This document shows, in pieces, positions 7,666 through 14,596 of a DNA stretch of 32,044 bases. The stretch is from DRYS01 sp964491605. GTDB lineage: Archaea > Thermoproteota > CALKCG01 > B24 > DRYS01. How positions within the stretch are numbered: position 1 is the stretch's first letter; each line of letters opens with the position of its first letter. The notes beneath the pieces are model-generated. The model made no database searches and had not been told where the DNA came from. It saw nothing but the letters and a program-made list of their open reading frames with translations. The stretch is from the NCBI GenBank assembly GCA_964491605.1, contig CAZBGY010000019.1, positions 1-32,044 on the forward strand, read 5' to 3'. The position numbers and the translations under genes are program-made.

Positions 7666-9019
7666 GAAGAGCACCATCCAATCCCACATATATGAACCCT
7701 AATCTAGATGCTTCAACCCTATCGATAACCCCAGCTAGATCGATTATAGCAAGGCTAGTTTGAGCTAAAGCTTTAGCTACACCGAGCTTCTTCACCATAA
7801 TCGTCTTCATAACCTTAGATTCAGGTAGTATTATTATGATATCAGTATCCCCTAAACATTCCTCAAGCCTCCTAGATACTTTAATCCCGACTTTATCGAG
7901 CTCACTACCAAGCCTGTATGGATCGAAAACCTTTACGAACGCACCTATCTTCCTAAGTCGTAGAGCTAGATCTATAGTCGGAGAGCTTACTACACCCTCA
8001 CAAGTATAGGCTCTATCGGATAAGCCTATAAGCGCAACCCTACACTTCCTGAGGGGTTTACCTATCTGTCTAGCAGCTTCTCTAACCATAGAGAGATAGA
8101 TCCTCGAGATACCTTCACCTACTTTTAAAGCCGCATTGAGAATCCTAGGTTTAAACTTGTATGCTTCGCATAGATCTAGTAGAAGTCTAGTATTACCCGA
8201 TAGATAGCTCCAAACCGGTAGGAGCGAATACGAGGAGTGTAGAACCTCTAGAGCGTAGTTTAAAGATCCATGATCCAACCCTAACTTACCGCAAACCTCT
8301 AAAAGCTCGTAAGTAAACGTGTACAGTATGTACTTGGAAGCGCTATCGAATAACTTTATAGCTTCAGCGTATCTTATATTGTCGATCTTCAAAATTCTAC
8401 CACCGTAAACTGTGCTTATGATAGCCTCCGCGATATCTAGACTCCTCCTATCCACCGCCGCTAGAATCCTAATAGTAGAATCGCTTCTCTCAATCGGTAA
8501 AGGCTCATAGGGGCTATAAGCTAAACCGAAGCTATCGCCAGCTTTCAAACCAGAGGATTTTTCTAGTAGATTCATTATGACATCTTCGGTCATACCTGGA
8601 GGGGTGATCGTGCTCGATATGATAAGTTTACCTTCACCAAGACTCCTACCCACCTCCTCGGATAGCTTATGTAGCATAGAATAATCTGGCTGACCTAGTT
8701 CAGAGAATCTTATCGGTGCGAATACATCTATAACATCGGATTCAGTTAAAGCTTTGATTCTATCAGAAGCTATGTTCACGATACCGCTCCTCAAGAACCT
8801 AGATATAGCTGAAGCATACCTACTCCCGATAATCATATTAACGAAAGATTCAACCGAACATACATCCATGTCGACTATAGATACACGAGCACCTATCCTC
8901 CCATAGGCATATGCTAACGGTGCTTCAAAGCCGCCGTACCCGGCGACCGCTACCTTCAAGCTTCCAGACTTCAACAGTTCAGGTATATTCTTGGGAGGGT
9001 GAGAAAGTACTCCGGGCAA
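7655..9019 (-). CDS. UDP-glucose/GDP-mannose dehydrogenase-family protein lacking the catalytic cysteine
   Basis: The 454-residue protein follows the three-domain UDP-sugar dehydrogenase plan. It has an NAD-binding Rossmann start (VAVAGYGGFEAPLAYAYG, 24–41), a strand pair VFAPIRF and IISSTITPPGMTE, LAYSPYEPLP (where the family has 'YSPER'), AEAIKLFDSAS (K222 as conserved Lys) and a C-terminal domain beginning VALIGLSDRAYTCEGVVSSP. The central loop that normally reads GxGGHCxPxD is absent. Around residues 268–292 the sequence runs SYLSGNTRLLLDLCEAYKF, and the aligned position is Thr. The four-electron oxidation that needs a thiohemiacetal is therefore unlikely. It may be a sugar-nucleotide epimerase- or binding-type relative. 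It starts at TTG 9019 after a TATA box at about 9050–9058 and leads an operon with the Gfo/Idh gene. Confidence 0.75.
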   Translation of the reverse strand: MPGVLSHPPKNIPELLKSGSLKVAVAGYGGFEAPLAYAYGRIGARVSIVDMDVCSVESFVNMIIGSRYASAISRFLRSGIVNIASDRIKALTESDVIDVFAPIRFSELGQPDYSMLHKLSEEVGRSLGEGKLIISSTITPPGMTEDVIMNLLEKSSGLKAGDSFGLAYSPYEPLPIERSDSTIRILAAVDRRSLDIAEAIISTVYGGRILKIDNIRYAEAIKLFDSASKYILYTFTYELLEVCGKLGLDHGSLNYALEVLHSSYSLLPVWSYLSGNTRLLLDLCEAYKFKPRILNAALKVGEGISRIYLSMVREAARQIGKPLRKCRVALIGLSDRAYTCEGVVSSPTIDLALRLRKIGAFVKVFDPYRLGSELDKVGIKVSRRLEECLGDTDIIIILPESKVMKTIMVKKLGVAKALAQTSLAIIDLAGVIDRVEASRLGFIYVGLDGALHAG

Positions 9020-9049
9020 AACCGTAATCTAGAATAGGTTGCGTAAAAC

Positions 9050-9059
9050 CTTATAAATT
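9050..9059. promoter_or_regulatory. Shared TATA-like box for divergent genes
   Basis: CTTATAAATT can act on both strands. On the minus strand it would start transcription near 9028, nine bases before the TTG at 9019. On the plus strand it would start near 9080, about 20 bases before the ATGs at 9099 and 9102. The near-symmetric core suggests one element serving both genes, though two overlapping boxes are equally possible. Confidence 0.45.
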
Positions 9060-9089
9060 ATTAAGCCGACTCTATAGGACGATCTATCT

Positions 9090-9094
9090 AGGAG
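9090..9094 (+). promoter_or_regulatory. Shine–Dalgarno site pointing to an upstream argS start
   Basis: AGGAG is seven bases before the ATG at 9102 and four before the ATG at 9099. Those ATGs are out of frame with the conserved argS coding sequence, which is the basis for suspecting a frameshift between 9124 and 9173. Confidence 0.5.
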
Positions 9095-9216
9095 ATAGAT
9101 GATGATTATGCGAGGTATACTGAGGGAGGGGGTACGGGATCCTAGAGGTTTCGAGGAGGCCTTGGAAGCTATTTGAGGATGAGTGTAGAGGATTAGTATC
9201 TCAAGCTCTAACAGAG

Positions 9217-11100
9217 TTGGGTATAGAGTTTGATGATATCCCGTTTGAACCACCGCCATCCTATGTATACGGTGAACTAGCTACCCCTATATGCATGATG
9301 CTCGCTAAGAAGCTGGGATTGAATCAACGTGATTTAGCTCTAGAAGTGAAGTCGAGGATAGATAAGGCTAGTAGAAGGTTTATCGCTCAGGTAGATGTAG
9401 CTGGTCCAGGCTATCTCAACTTCTATCTAGAGAAACCTACATTCTTCAAACTTCTCATATCATCGATACAAGCTTTAGGCGATGAGTGGGGTCGACTAGA
9501 ATCTGAGAGAAAGCTGAAGGTTATAGTTGAGCATACAAGCGTGAATCCTATACATCCGATAGGGATAGGGCATGCTAGGAACAGCTTCCTAGGGGATTCG
9601 ATCGCATCGCTACTAGAAGCTAGAGGGTATGAAGTCCGTAGGCACTTCTACATAGATGATGTAGGTAGGCAGACATCGATACTAACCTACGGATATAGAT
9701 TACTAGGTAGTCCTAAGATTGAGGGTAAACCGGATAAGTTTCTCGGCTTCATATACGCGGTGACTTCATGCATACTAGAGGTTAAACGGCTGAAATCCGA
9801 GCTGGAATCATGTAGATCTAGGCAATCTGAGGATGAGTATAGGAGGCTAACTTCACAGCTAGATGATTGGGTAGGCGTAGCAGCTGAGCTTAGAGGTAGG
9901 GATGAGAAGATCTTCGATAAGCTTTTAGAATCCATAGAGTCAGATCAGGATCCTGAAGCGAGTATAGCAGAGATGAATAAACTCTACGAAAAGCATTCAG
10001 ATGAGGATATTGTTAAGATAACTAGGGAGGTTGTATCTCTATGTCTAGAAGGATTTAGAGAGACTTTATCACGTGTAAGCGTGAAGTTCGATTCATGGGA
10101 TTGGGAGAGCGAGCTGGTATGGAGCGGTGAGGTGGATAGGATATTATCCTTGTTGAAAGCTACACCATACTGTAGGATAGTGGAGTCAGCTCTAGTATTC
10201 GATGTAGCCGAAGCTGCTAGGGATCTAGGGTTAGAAAGCTATAGAAGCTATATCGGTATCGATCTAGAAGTACCGCCTTTAACGCTTACCAGAGCTGATG
10301 GGACGACATTGTATACGACGAGGGATATAGCTTATGCATTCCGTAAACTCAAGTTATACGATCTATCCATAACCGTTATAGGTATAGATCAGAAGTTACC
10401 TCAAACCCAGCTTATGATAGCTCTATCCGCTCTAGGTGTAAGGAGGGTCTTTGATAGGTATAAGCCCCTATTCTATGGTCTCGTAAAGCTTCCAAGTTAT
10501 AAGATGTCTAGTAGGAGGGGACGTATAATAACTTTAGATGAAGTTCTAGATGAGGCTAAGATTAGAGCTTTAATAGAGGTGCGTAAACGTTCACCTGATA
10601 TCGATGCGGAGGAGGCTGATAGAATAGCTGAAGCTATAGCGGTGGGGGCTGTTAAGTATGCGTTAATCAGCGTATCCCCTGAGAAGGATATAACATTTAA
10701 CTGGGATAGAGTCCTAAACTTTGAGATGAATAGCGGTCCATTCCTACAATATGCTTATGCGAGGGCATGCAGTATACTAGCTAAAGCCGATATAGACTAC
10801 GTTAAAGCGGATTTCGATCCGATGCTGCTGAGGGATGAATTAGAGGAGGATCTACTGATACATATATCAAAGTATCCGGAGGTCGTATGGAGCTCTTCTG
10901 AGAATCTAGCCGTGCATACGGTTGCAGAATACGCTAACGAGCTTGCTATGAAGTTTAACGCATTCTACGATAAGCTCCCAGTGCTTAAAGCAGAACCTCA
11001 AGGACTGAAGATAGCTAGATTGAAGCTTGTCTATGCATTTAAATCTACGCTAGGCTCCGCCTTAAGGATACTGGGTATAAAGCCGTTGGAAAGGATGTGA
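9217..11100 (+). CDS. argS: Arginyl-tRNA synthetase (5' end uncertain, probable frameshift)
   Basis: Class I synthetase motifs are intact. The HIGH-type signature is PIGIGHARN (residues 114–122 from 9217), preceded by VEHTSVNP, and the KMSKS-type loop is KMSSR (429–433). The N-terminal tRNA-binding Add-1 domain (PPPSYVYGELATP) and the C-terminal DALR-type anticodon-binding domain (NSGPFLQYAYARACSI onward) are also present. It charges tRNA-Arg. The first usable in-frame start is TTG 9217, without a ribosome-binding site. However, conserved-looking sequence continues upstream in the same frame (PWKLFEDECRGLVSQALTEL, from about 9157), with no ATG, GTG or TTG before the stop at 9121–9123. The ATG with a good ribosome-binding site at 9102 is in another frame. 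The true N-terminus is therefore probably upstream, and the reading frame is broken or corrected. Confidence 0.93.
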   Translation: MGIEFDDIPFEPPPSYVYGELATPICMMLAKKLGLNQRDLALEVKSRIDKASRRFIAQVDVAGPGYLNFYLEKPTFFKLLISSIQALGDEWGRLESERKLKVIVEHTSVNPIHPIGIGHARNSFLGDSIASLLEARGYEVRRHFYIDDVGRQTSILTYGYRLLGSPKIEGKPDKFLGFIYAVTSCILEVKRLKSELESCRSRQSEDEYRRLTSQLDDWVGVAAELRGRDEKIFDKLLESIESDQDPEASIAEMNKLYEKHSDEDIVKITREVVSLCLEGFRETLSRVSVKFDSWDWESELVWSGEVDRILSLLKATPYCRIVESALVFDVAEAARDLGLESYRSYIGIDLEVPPLTLTRADGTTLYTTRDIAYAFRKLKLYDLSITVIGIDQKLPQTQLMIALSALGVRRVFDRYKPLFYGLVKLPSYKMSSRRGRIITLDEVLDEAKIRALIEVRKRSPDIDAEEADRIAEAIAVGAVKYALISVSPEKDITFNWDRVLNFEMNSGPFLQYAYARACSILAKADIDYVKADFDPMLLRDELEEDLLIHISKYPEVVWSSSENLAVHTVAEYANELAMKFNAFYDKLPVLKAEPQGLKIARLKLVYAFKSTLGSALRILGIKPLERM

Positions 11101-11110
11101 AGGCTTCTAG

Positions 11111-11596
11111 CTAAACCCTACCGCCGACTATTTCTTCAACCTTCTTCAACCCAGGTATGGTGATAGAGTACCTACCCTTCTCGGTCCTCGTTATTAAGCC
11201 CCTCTCTAGAAGTTTCGGTAGAGTATTTCTTATAGTCTTTTCAGATTTACCTGTGAATATCGATAACTCCCTAGCATCCATAGATCCATCCTCGGATAGA
11301 CCTATGTTGAGTGATAGATACTTCGCCGCTAAACCTATCAGTACTAGGTCATGAGTAGAGAAGCTGGTTTGAGCGCATAGTATGGGCATACCCTCGCTTA
11401 TCTTAACTATACCTTTCAAGATTTCAGCTAATTCTTCAAAGCTGGGCTTATAGATAAGCTCCTCTACGATCTTCAAGCTAGGTAAAATCTTCGATAGGAA
11501 TCTTACTATAGATTTCAATACTTCATCGACTGACCCTGTGAAATCAGCTTTCAGATCCCCATACTCTACATGTACATAAAGCCTATCCTCGATCAA
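11111..11596 (-). CDS. Winged-helix protein of the 'GDL-module' family, copy 1
   Basis: I do not recognise a named family. Residues 5–40 form a beta-hairpin plus helix module, with the pattern hydrophobic strand, YGDLKADFTGSVDEV, then an amphipathic helix. A middle helical region (50–100) ends AAKYLSLNIGLSEDG. The C-terminal 55 residues are a winged helix: ARELSIFTGKSEKTIRNTL as recognition region, then LLERGLITRTEKGRYSIT as the wing. It aligns by eye over its whole length with the next gene (shared GDL, G.(V/I)D(E/D)V, IGLS.D, TG…T, GLKK). It starts at TTG 11596 and overlaps the upstream gene's last 14 bases, so it is translationally coupled. No enzyme motifs. Probably a DNA-binding regulator or partner protein. 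Confidence 0.72.
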   Translation of the reverse strand: MIEDRLYVHVEYGDLKADFTGSVDEVLKSIVRFLSKILPSLKIVEELIYKPSFEELAEILKGIVKISEGMPILCAQTSFSTHDLVLIGLAAKYLSLNIGLSEDGSMDARELSIFTGKSEKTIRNTLPKLLERGLITRTEKGRYSITIPGLKKVEEIVGGRV

Positions 11597-12116
11597 TACC
11601 TATCCTACTTTTAATGTTAGGTATAATATCCTCGATAAGTTTTTTCAATCCTAGAGATGTAAGTCTGTATGCGCCTCTCTTAGGCTTATCGAGGTAACCT
11701 TGATTCGCAAGCTCGCTTAGACGAGCTGATACGGTACCTGGTTTAACCCCAGTCTCCCTCTGTACATCCTTACTTGTTACAGTATCATCATCCGATAACC
11801 CTATCCGATAGGCTACCCAAGCTTTAGCTAGAGATAGCCATATAGACTCTATATCCGTTAGCCTACCTCTATCGACTATCACGGTAAGCCCTTCAGAGCC
11901 GACTGCTAATACTCCAGTCATAGCTTCCATTACCCCGACTAAATCCACCTTAAGTGCAAGCTTAGAAGCTAGAAACCATGTGGGATGTATCTCGCTTATG
12001 AATTTGAGAAGACTCCTGATAACATCGTCGATCGACCCCTTGAATTCTATCTGTAAATCACCCTTCCTAACTATAACCTCTATCTCCCTGTCAGAATCTG
12101 ATGTATGCTGCGACAC
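11583..12116 (-). CDS. Winged-helix protein of the 'GDL-module' family, copy 2
   Basis: This is a 177-residue paralogue of the overlapping downstream gene. The N-terminal module reads VIVRKGDLQIEFKGSIDDV followed by an amphipathic helix (residues 12–45). The middle region contains GSEGLTVIVDRGRL and AYRIGLSDDD. A C-terminal winged helix (115–170) has TSKDVQRETGVKPGTVSARL and a wing LANQGYLDKPKRGAYRLT. It starts at GTG 12116 with GAGGTG about eight bases upstream and a TTTTAAAA box near 12158–12166 on the minus strand, so it heads a two-gene operon. There is no catalytic motif, membrane segment or metal site. A sequence-specific DNA-binding role is inferred from the winged helix only. Confidence 0.72.
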   Translation of the reverse strand: MSQHTSDSDREIEVIVRKGDLQIEFKGSIDDVIRSLLKFISEIHPTWFLASKLALKVDLVGVMEAMTGVLAVGSEGLTVIVDRGRLTDIESIWLSLAKAWVAYRIGLSDDDTVTSKDVQRETGVKPGTVSARLSELANQGYLDKPKRGAYRLTSLGLKKLIEDIIPNIKSRIGIDRG

Positions 12117-12250
12117 TGTGACGACACCTCATCGATACATACTGTGAAGCTAACAGCTTTTAAAATTAGCGAGGATTAAGGTAATACTCTATTATCGTGA
12201 AGCACGAAATGTTTACATGCGGCTAAGCTTCATATCTAAGCTAGAAGTTG
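12117..12250. other. Divergent promoter region
   Basis: This separates the minus-strand winged-helix pair from the plus-strand HTH gene. TTTTAAAA near 12158–12166 is a likely TATA box for the minus strand. TGTTTACATG near 12208–12217 is a candidate for the plus strand, giving a start close to the ATG at 12251. Confidence 0.4.
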
Positions 12251-12946
12251 ATGCAGGAGCTTAAACTACCGCGTAGATTAAGCTGGGAGAAGCTTTGCCA
12301 GATCCTTGTAAGCTATCTTAACGCTGGAGCTGATAGGGAATATATCTCCGTAAAGGATGTAGCCGAAAAGGCCGGTGTAGATGAGAAGAATATAAGCCGT
12401 AATAACGCATTCTTTAAATCCTGGGGATTCCTAGAAGAATCCAAAGATACACCTAAGAAATATAAGCTGGCAGAGGATGCTATCAGATTCGTAGCAGCTT
12501 ACAGGATAGATCCTAATTCGGATGCTGCTAGAAGAACCTTACAAAACCTACTTATGAAGAATGAAGTTGTGAAAACTATCGTGGAGAAGATAGATGCAGA
12601 AGGCTTCGATCGGCGAAGATTAATGGCTGAAATACCGTTGATAGTTGGTGATGCAAAAGTGGATCTTGTAGGTATACAGAGCTTCTTAGATATGCTAAGC
12701 TACGCGTTCGAGTGGGAGGTGGTAGAAGCTAAGAAACAGAAACCTGTTGAACAGATTAGAGAAGCGAAAAAGACGAGGAAAGAAGCTACTGAAAAGGTAT
12801 TACCAGCAGCTAAAACTGGTGTGAACCTTCAACTACAATTAGTATTCACGATAAATCATGATACAGATGTGGAGAAACTTCTACTACTCTTCGATAAGAT
12901 AGCTTACATATTAGGTCTCTCGAGAGGAGATGAAGATGAATCTTAG
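12251..12946 (+). CDS. HTH protein with charged linker and C-terminal strand–helix module
   Basis: No named family is recognised. Residues 1–80 form a predicted winged helix, with ISVKDVAEKAGVDEKNISRN as the helix-turn-helix and WGFLEESKDTPKKYKLAED as the wing. A helical middle follows (to about 160), then a Lys/Glu-rich linker (about 162–190, KKQKPVEQIREAKKTRKEA). A short C-terminal unit (LQLQLVFTINHD, then DVEKLLLLFDKIAYIL) resembles the strand-plus-helix module at the N-terminus of the neighbouring winged-helix proteins, but lacks the GDL signature, so homology is tentative. I use ATG 12251; a TTG directly before it is possible. It converges on the third winged-helix gene with a 26-base gap. 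Probably a regulator or scaffold. Confidence 0.65.
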   Translation: MQELKLPRRLSWEKLCQILVSYLNAGADREYISVKDVAEKAGVDEKNISRNNAFFKSWGFLEESKDTPKKYKLAEDAIRFVAAYRIDPNSDAARRTLQNLLMKNEVVKTIVEKIDAEGFDRRRLMAEIPLIVGDAKVDLVGIQSFLDMLSYAFEWEVVEAKKQKPVEQIREAKKTRKEATEKVLPAAKTGVNLQLQLVFTINHDTDVEKLLLLFDKIAYILGLSRGDEDES

Positions 12947-12972
12947 AGCCCGTATGCTCTACATCCTACCGG

Positions 12973-13416
12973 TCATATAGGCGGTCTTTTCTGTAAATAT
13001 CTGTAACTACCTTTACGTCCTTCCCTAGCTAAAATACCCTCCCTTACAAGATCTGCGAGACTATGAGCTATAGCACTCCTATTATAGTGGTATCCCATCC
13101 TGGACATTTCTTCATCCACTTCTGAGAGGCTTCTACCCGTCGAAAACCAGTTGCTTCTCCATAAATTTAATATAACCTCGCGACAGGTTTTAGGCTCACT
13201 ACCTCCGGTATAGCTAGCTCTTGTCATAGAGGATAAAGGAGGTATACCCTTTTCCCTTAAACTAGAGAGGAATGTATCTATGATATCTTTGAGTTGATCT
13301 TGTTTACATTCAACATCAACCTCAAGATCTCCAAATTTTAAATGGATACGTATCCTATCCTCCTTTCCGTATTCATCTTTCACTTGGTTTTTTGATTGTT
13401 GAGCATTCAACAACAT
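12973..13416 (-). CDS. Winged-helix protein of the 'GDL-module' family, copy 3, divergent from nurA
   Basis: The N-terminal module reads RIRIHLKFGDLEVDVECKQD followed by a helix ending DTFLSSL, matching the pattern of the two proteins at 11111–12116. The middle helical region is missing. The C-terminal part (about 75–143) is a winged helix, with SLSEVDEEMSRMGYHYNRSA as helix-turn-helix and a wing LVREGILAREGRKGSYRYL. The ATG at 13416 is embedded in the TATA-like CTTATAAAT (13415–13423), which would start transcription near 13394. The real start may therefore be the GTG at 13383 (codon 12), just before the conserved module. A perfect palindrome lies between TATA box and predicted start, suggesting autorepression. 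It is head-to-head with nurA–herA. Confidence 0.68.
   Translation of the reverse strand: MLLNAQQSKNQVKDEYGKEDRIRIHLKFGDLEVDVECKQDQLKDIIDTFLSSLREKGIPPLSSMTRASYTGGSEPKTCREVILNLWRSNWFSTGRSLSEVDEEMSRMGYHYNRSAIAHSLADLVREGILAREGRKGSYRYLQKRPPI
13396..13413. promoter_or_regulatory. Palindromic operator candidate at the winged-helix/nurA divergent promoter
   Basis: TTGTTGA (13396–13402) and TCAACAA (13407–13413) are perfect inverted 7-mers around GCAT. The site lies directly downstream of the minus-strand TATA box and upstream of or overlapping the predicted transcription start near 13394, where a bound dimer would block initiation. The ligand is probably one of the local winged-helix proteins; that is inference. 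Confidence 0.5.
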
Positions 13417-13423
13417 TTATAAG
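13415..13423 (-). promoter_or_regulatory. TATA-like box overlapping an annotatable ATG
   Basis: CTTATAAAT on the minus strand. Its overlap with the ATG at 13416 argues that the winged-helix protein starts further in. Confidence 0.45.
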
Positions 13424-13474
13424 TCTCCTCTAACCTATACTCTAATAGTAGTTAGGTATGTTTGGTGTTTAAAA

Positions 13475-14596
13475 ATGTTAACCAACAAGAAGTTACAATC
13501 AAACCTCCATGACATAAGTCATGAGCTGTTTTACTCTGAGCTATATCAAAGTATGATAGAGAAGGGGACAGATCTTCTAATAGAAAGGTTCAGAGGGTAT
13601 GTGAAGGAGTGTAGGCATATAGCCGATAATCTGAAGGGAGCTATAAGAACTAGACGCTGTATAGTGGATAAGGAAGCGTTAGCTCATAAAAGTATAGTCG
13701 GGGTTGATGCTGGGCATAACGGCGTGCATTTTAGATTCGCTTACGTACCGATATACAATGCTGTTGCTGTACTTTTCAAGGGGATGGAGCTTAAAGGTGA
13801 ACCGCTATGCGTTTCAGGACCACCAGATATATGGGCTGTAGATGATGAGCCTGAGAGAAGGGAGAATCTCCTGCATATGGCTTTAGAGTATTACGTAGCT
13901 AGGAGGGCTGTGGAGCTTTGGAATCCAGATTACCTTATAATAGATGGCGGTATCGTATTAAATCCTAGGCTTCACCCTAATAGTTCTGATCCTAGTGAAT
14001 ACAGGTATGATTTTACTTATACGGTTATGCAAGCATTAGAACTATTAAGAGTATGTAAGGAGAATAGCGTCTTAGTTTTAGGCTTTGTTAAACGTAGCTG
14101 TATGAATTACTATGGTAGGCTCCTAGGCTACGAGAAGTTTAGGGATGCAACCTTCCTAAGCTTGATAATGAATGAAAGGGAGTATACGGAGCCGTTCCCT
14201 ATGAAAAATAAGGTTTCAGAATCTTATGCTAGGATCGCGGAGGAGCTCGGTATGGATGGGGATATAGCGGAAGTTTATAGTAGCTACGTTAAGACTTGGA
14301 TTATACCGTTTAGGATAGAGATTCCTAGCTTCAACCTGGATATGCTTGATGAAGCTATCTCATTTGTAGCTTCATCTGCGAACGTTATGGGTATACCTTA
14401 TCCTATCCATGAAGCTGATAGGTATACGAGGATAAGTAAACCGTTCTCTAACATCCATACATTAAACTTCTTCGCTAAAGCTGTAGAGCTTGTCAAGAGG
14501 GGTGAACTTACATCTGAGGAATTGAATTTCCTACTACTTCAGCATGGAGAATTCTGGGCTTTAACCGATGCTAGCAAAGGAAGCTGGGAGCCTTGA
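13475..14596 (+). CDS. nurA: NurA 5'–3' nuclease
   Basis: The protein matches the NurA nuclease. SIVGVDAGHNGVHFRFAY supplies the first metal-binding Asp (D78), DYLIIDGGI the second (about D157) on an RNase H-like core, then VLGFVKRS, and the C-terminal GIPYPIHEADRYTRIS block that is diagnostic of NurA. With the HerA hexamer it resects DNA ends to give 3' overhangs for recombination. The 373-residue length is normal. It starts at ATG 13475; a TTTAAAA stretch just before it could be a TATA box, in which case a later start would be used, but no better candidate is obvious. Its stop overlaps the herA TTG by four bases (TTGA). No mre11 or rad50 is next to it, unlike the common archaeal cluster. 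Confidence 0.9.
   Translation: MLTNKKLQSNLHDISHELFYSELYQSMIEKGTDLLIERFRGYVKECRHIADNLKGAIRTRRCIVDKEALAHKSIVGVDAGHNGVHFRFAYVPIYNAVAVLFKGMELKGEPLCVSGPPDIWAVDDEPERRENLLHMALEYYVARRAVELWNPDYLIIDGGIVLNPRLHPNSSDPSEYRYDFTYTVMQALELLRVCKENSVLVLGFVKRSCMNYYGRLLGYEKFRDATFLSLIMNEREYTEPFPMKNKVSESYARIAEELGMDGDIAEVYSSYVKTWIIPFRIEIPSFNLDMLDEAISFVASSANVMGIPYPIHEADRYTRISKPFSNIHTLNFFAKAVELVKRGELTSEELNFLLLQHGEFWALTDASKGSWEP

Noticed and set aside
9099..9123. ATGATGA followed 14 bases later by CTGA, resembling box C and D' of a C/D guide RNA
   Set aside because: No matching C' and D boxes follow at the expected distances, and the ATGs fit a translation start with AGGAG upstream.
12111..12127. Two CGACAC copies 11 bases apart at the GTG start of a winged-helix gene
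   Set aside because: Six-base repeats are short and overlap the coding start, so chance is likely.
13452..13493. TTGGT…ACCAA inverted repeat around the nurA ATG
   Set aside because: Only five matching bases per arm with mismatches beyond; weak next to the palindrome at 13396.
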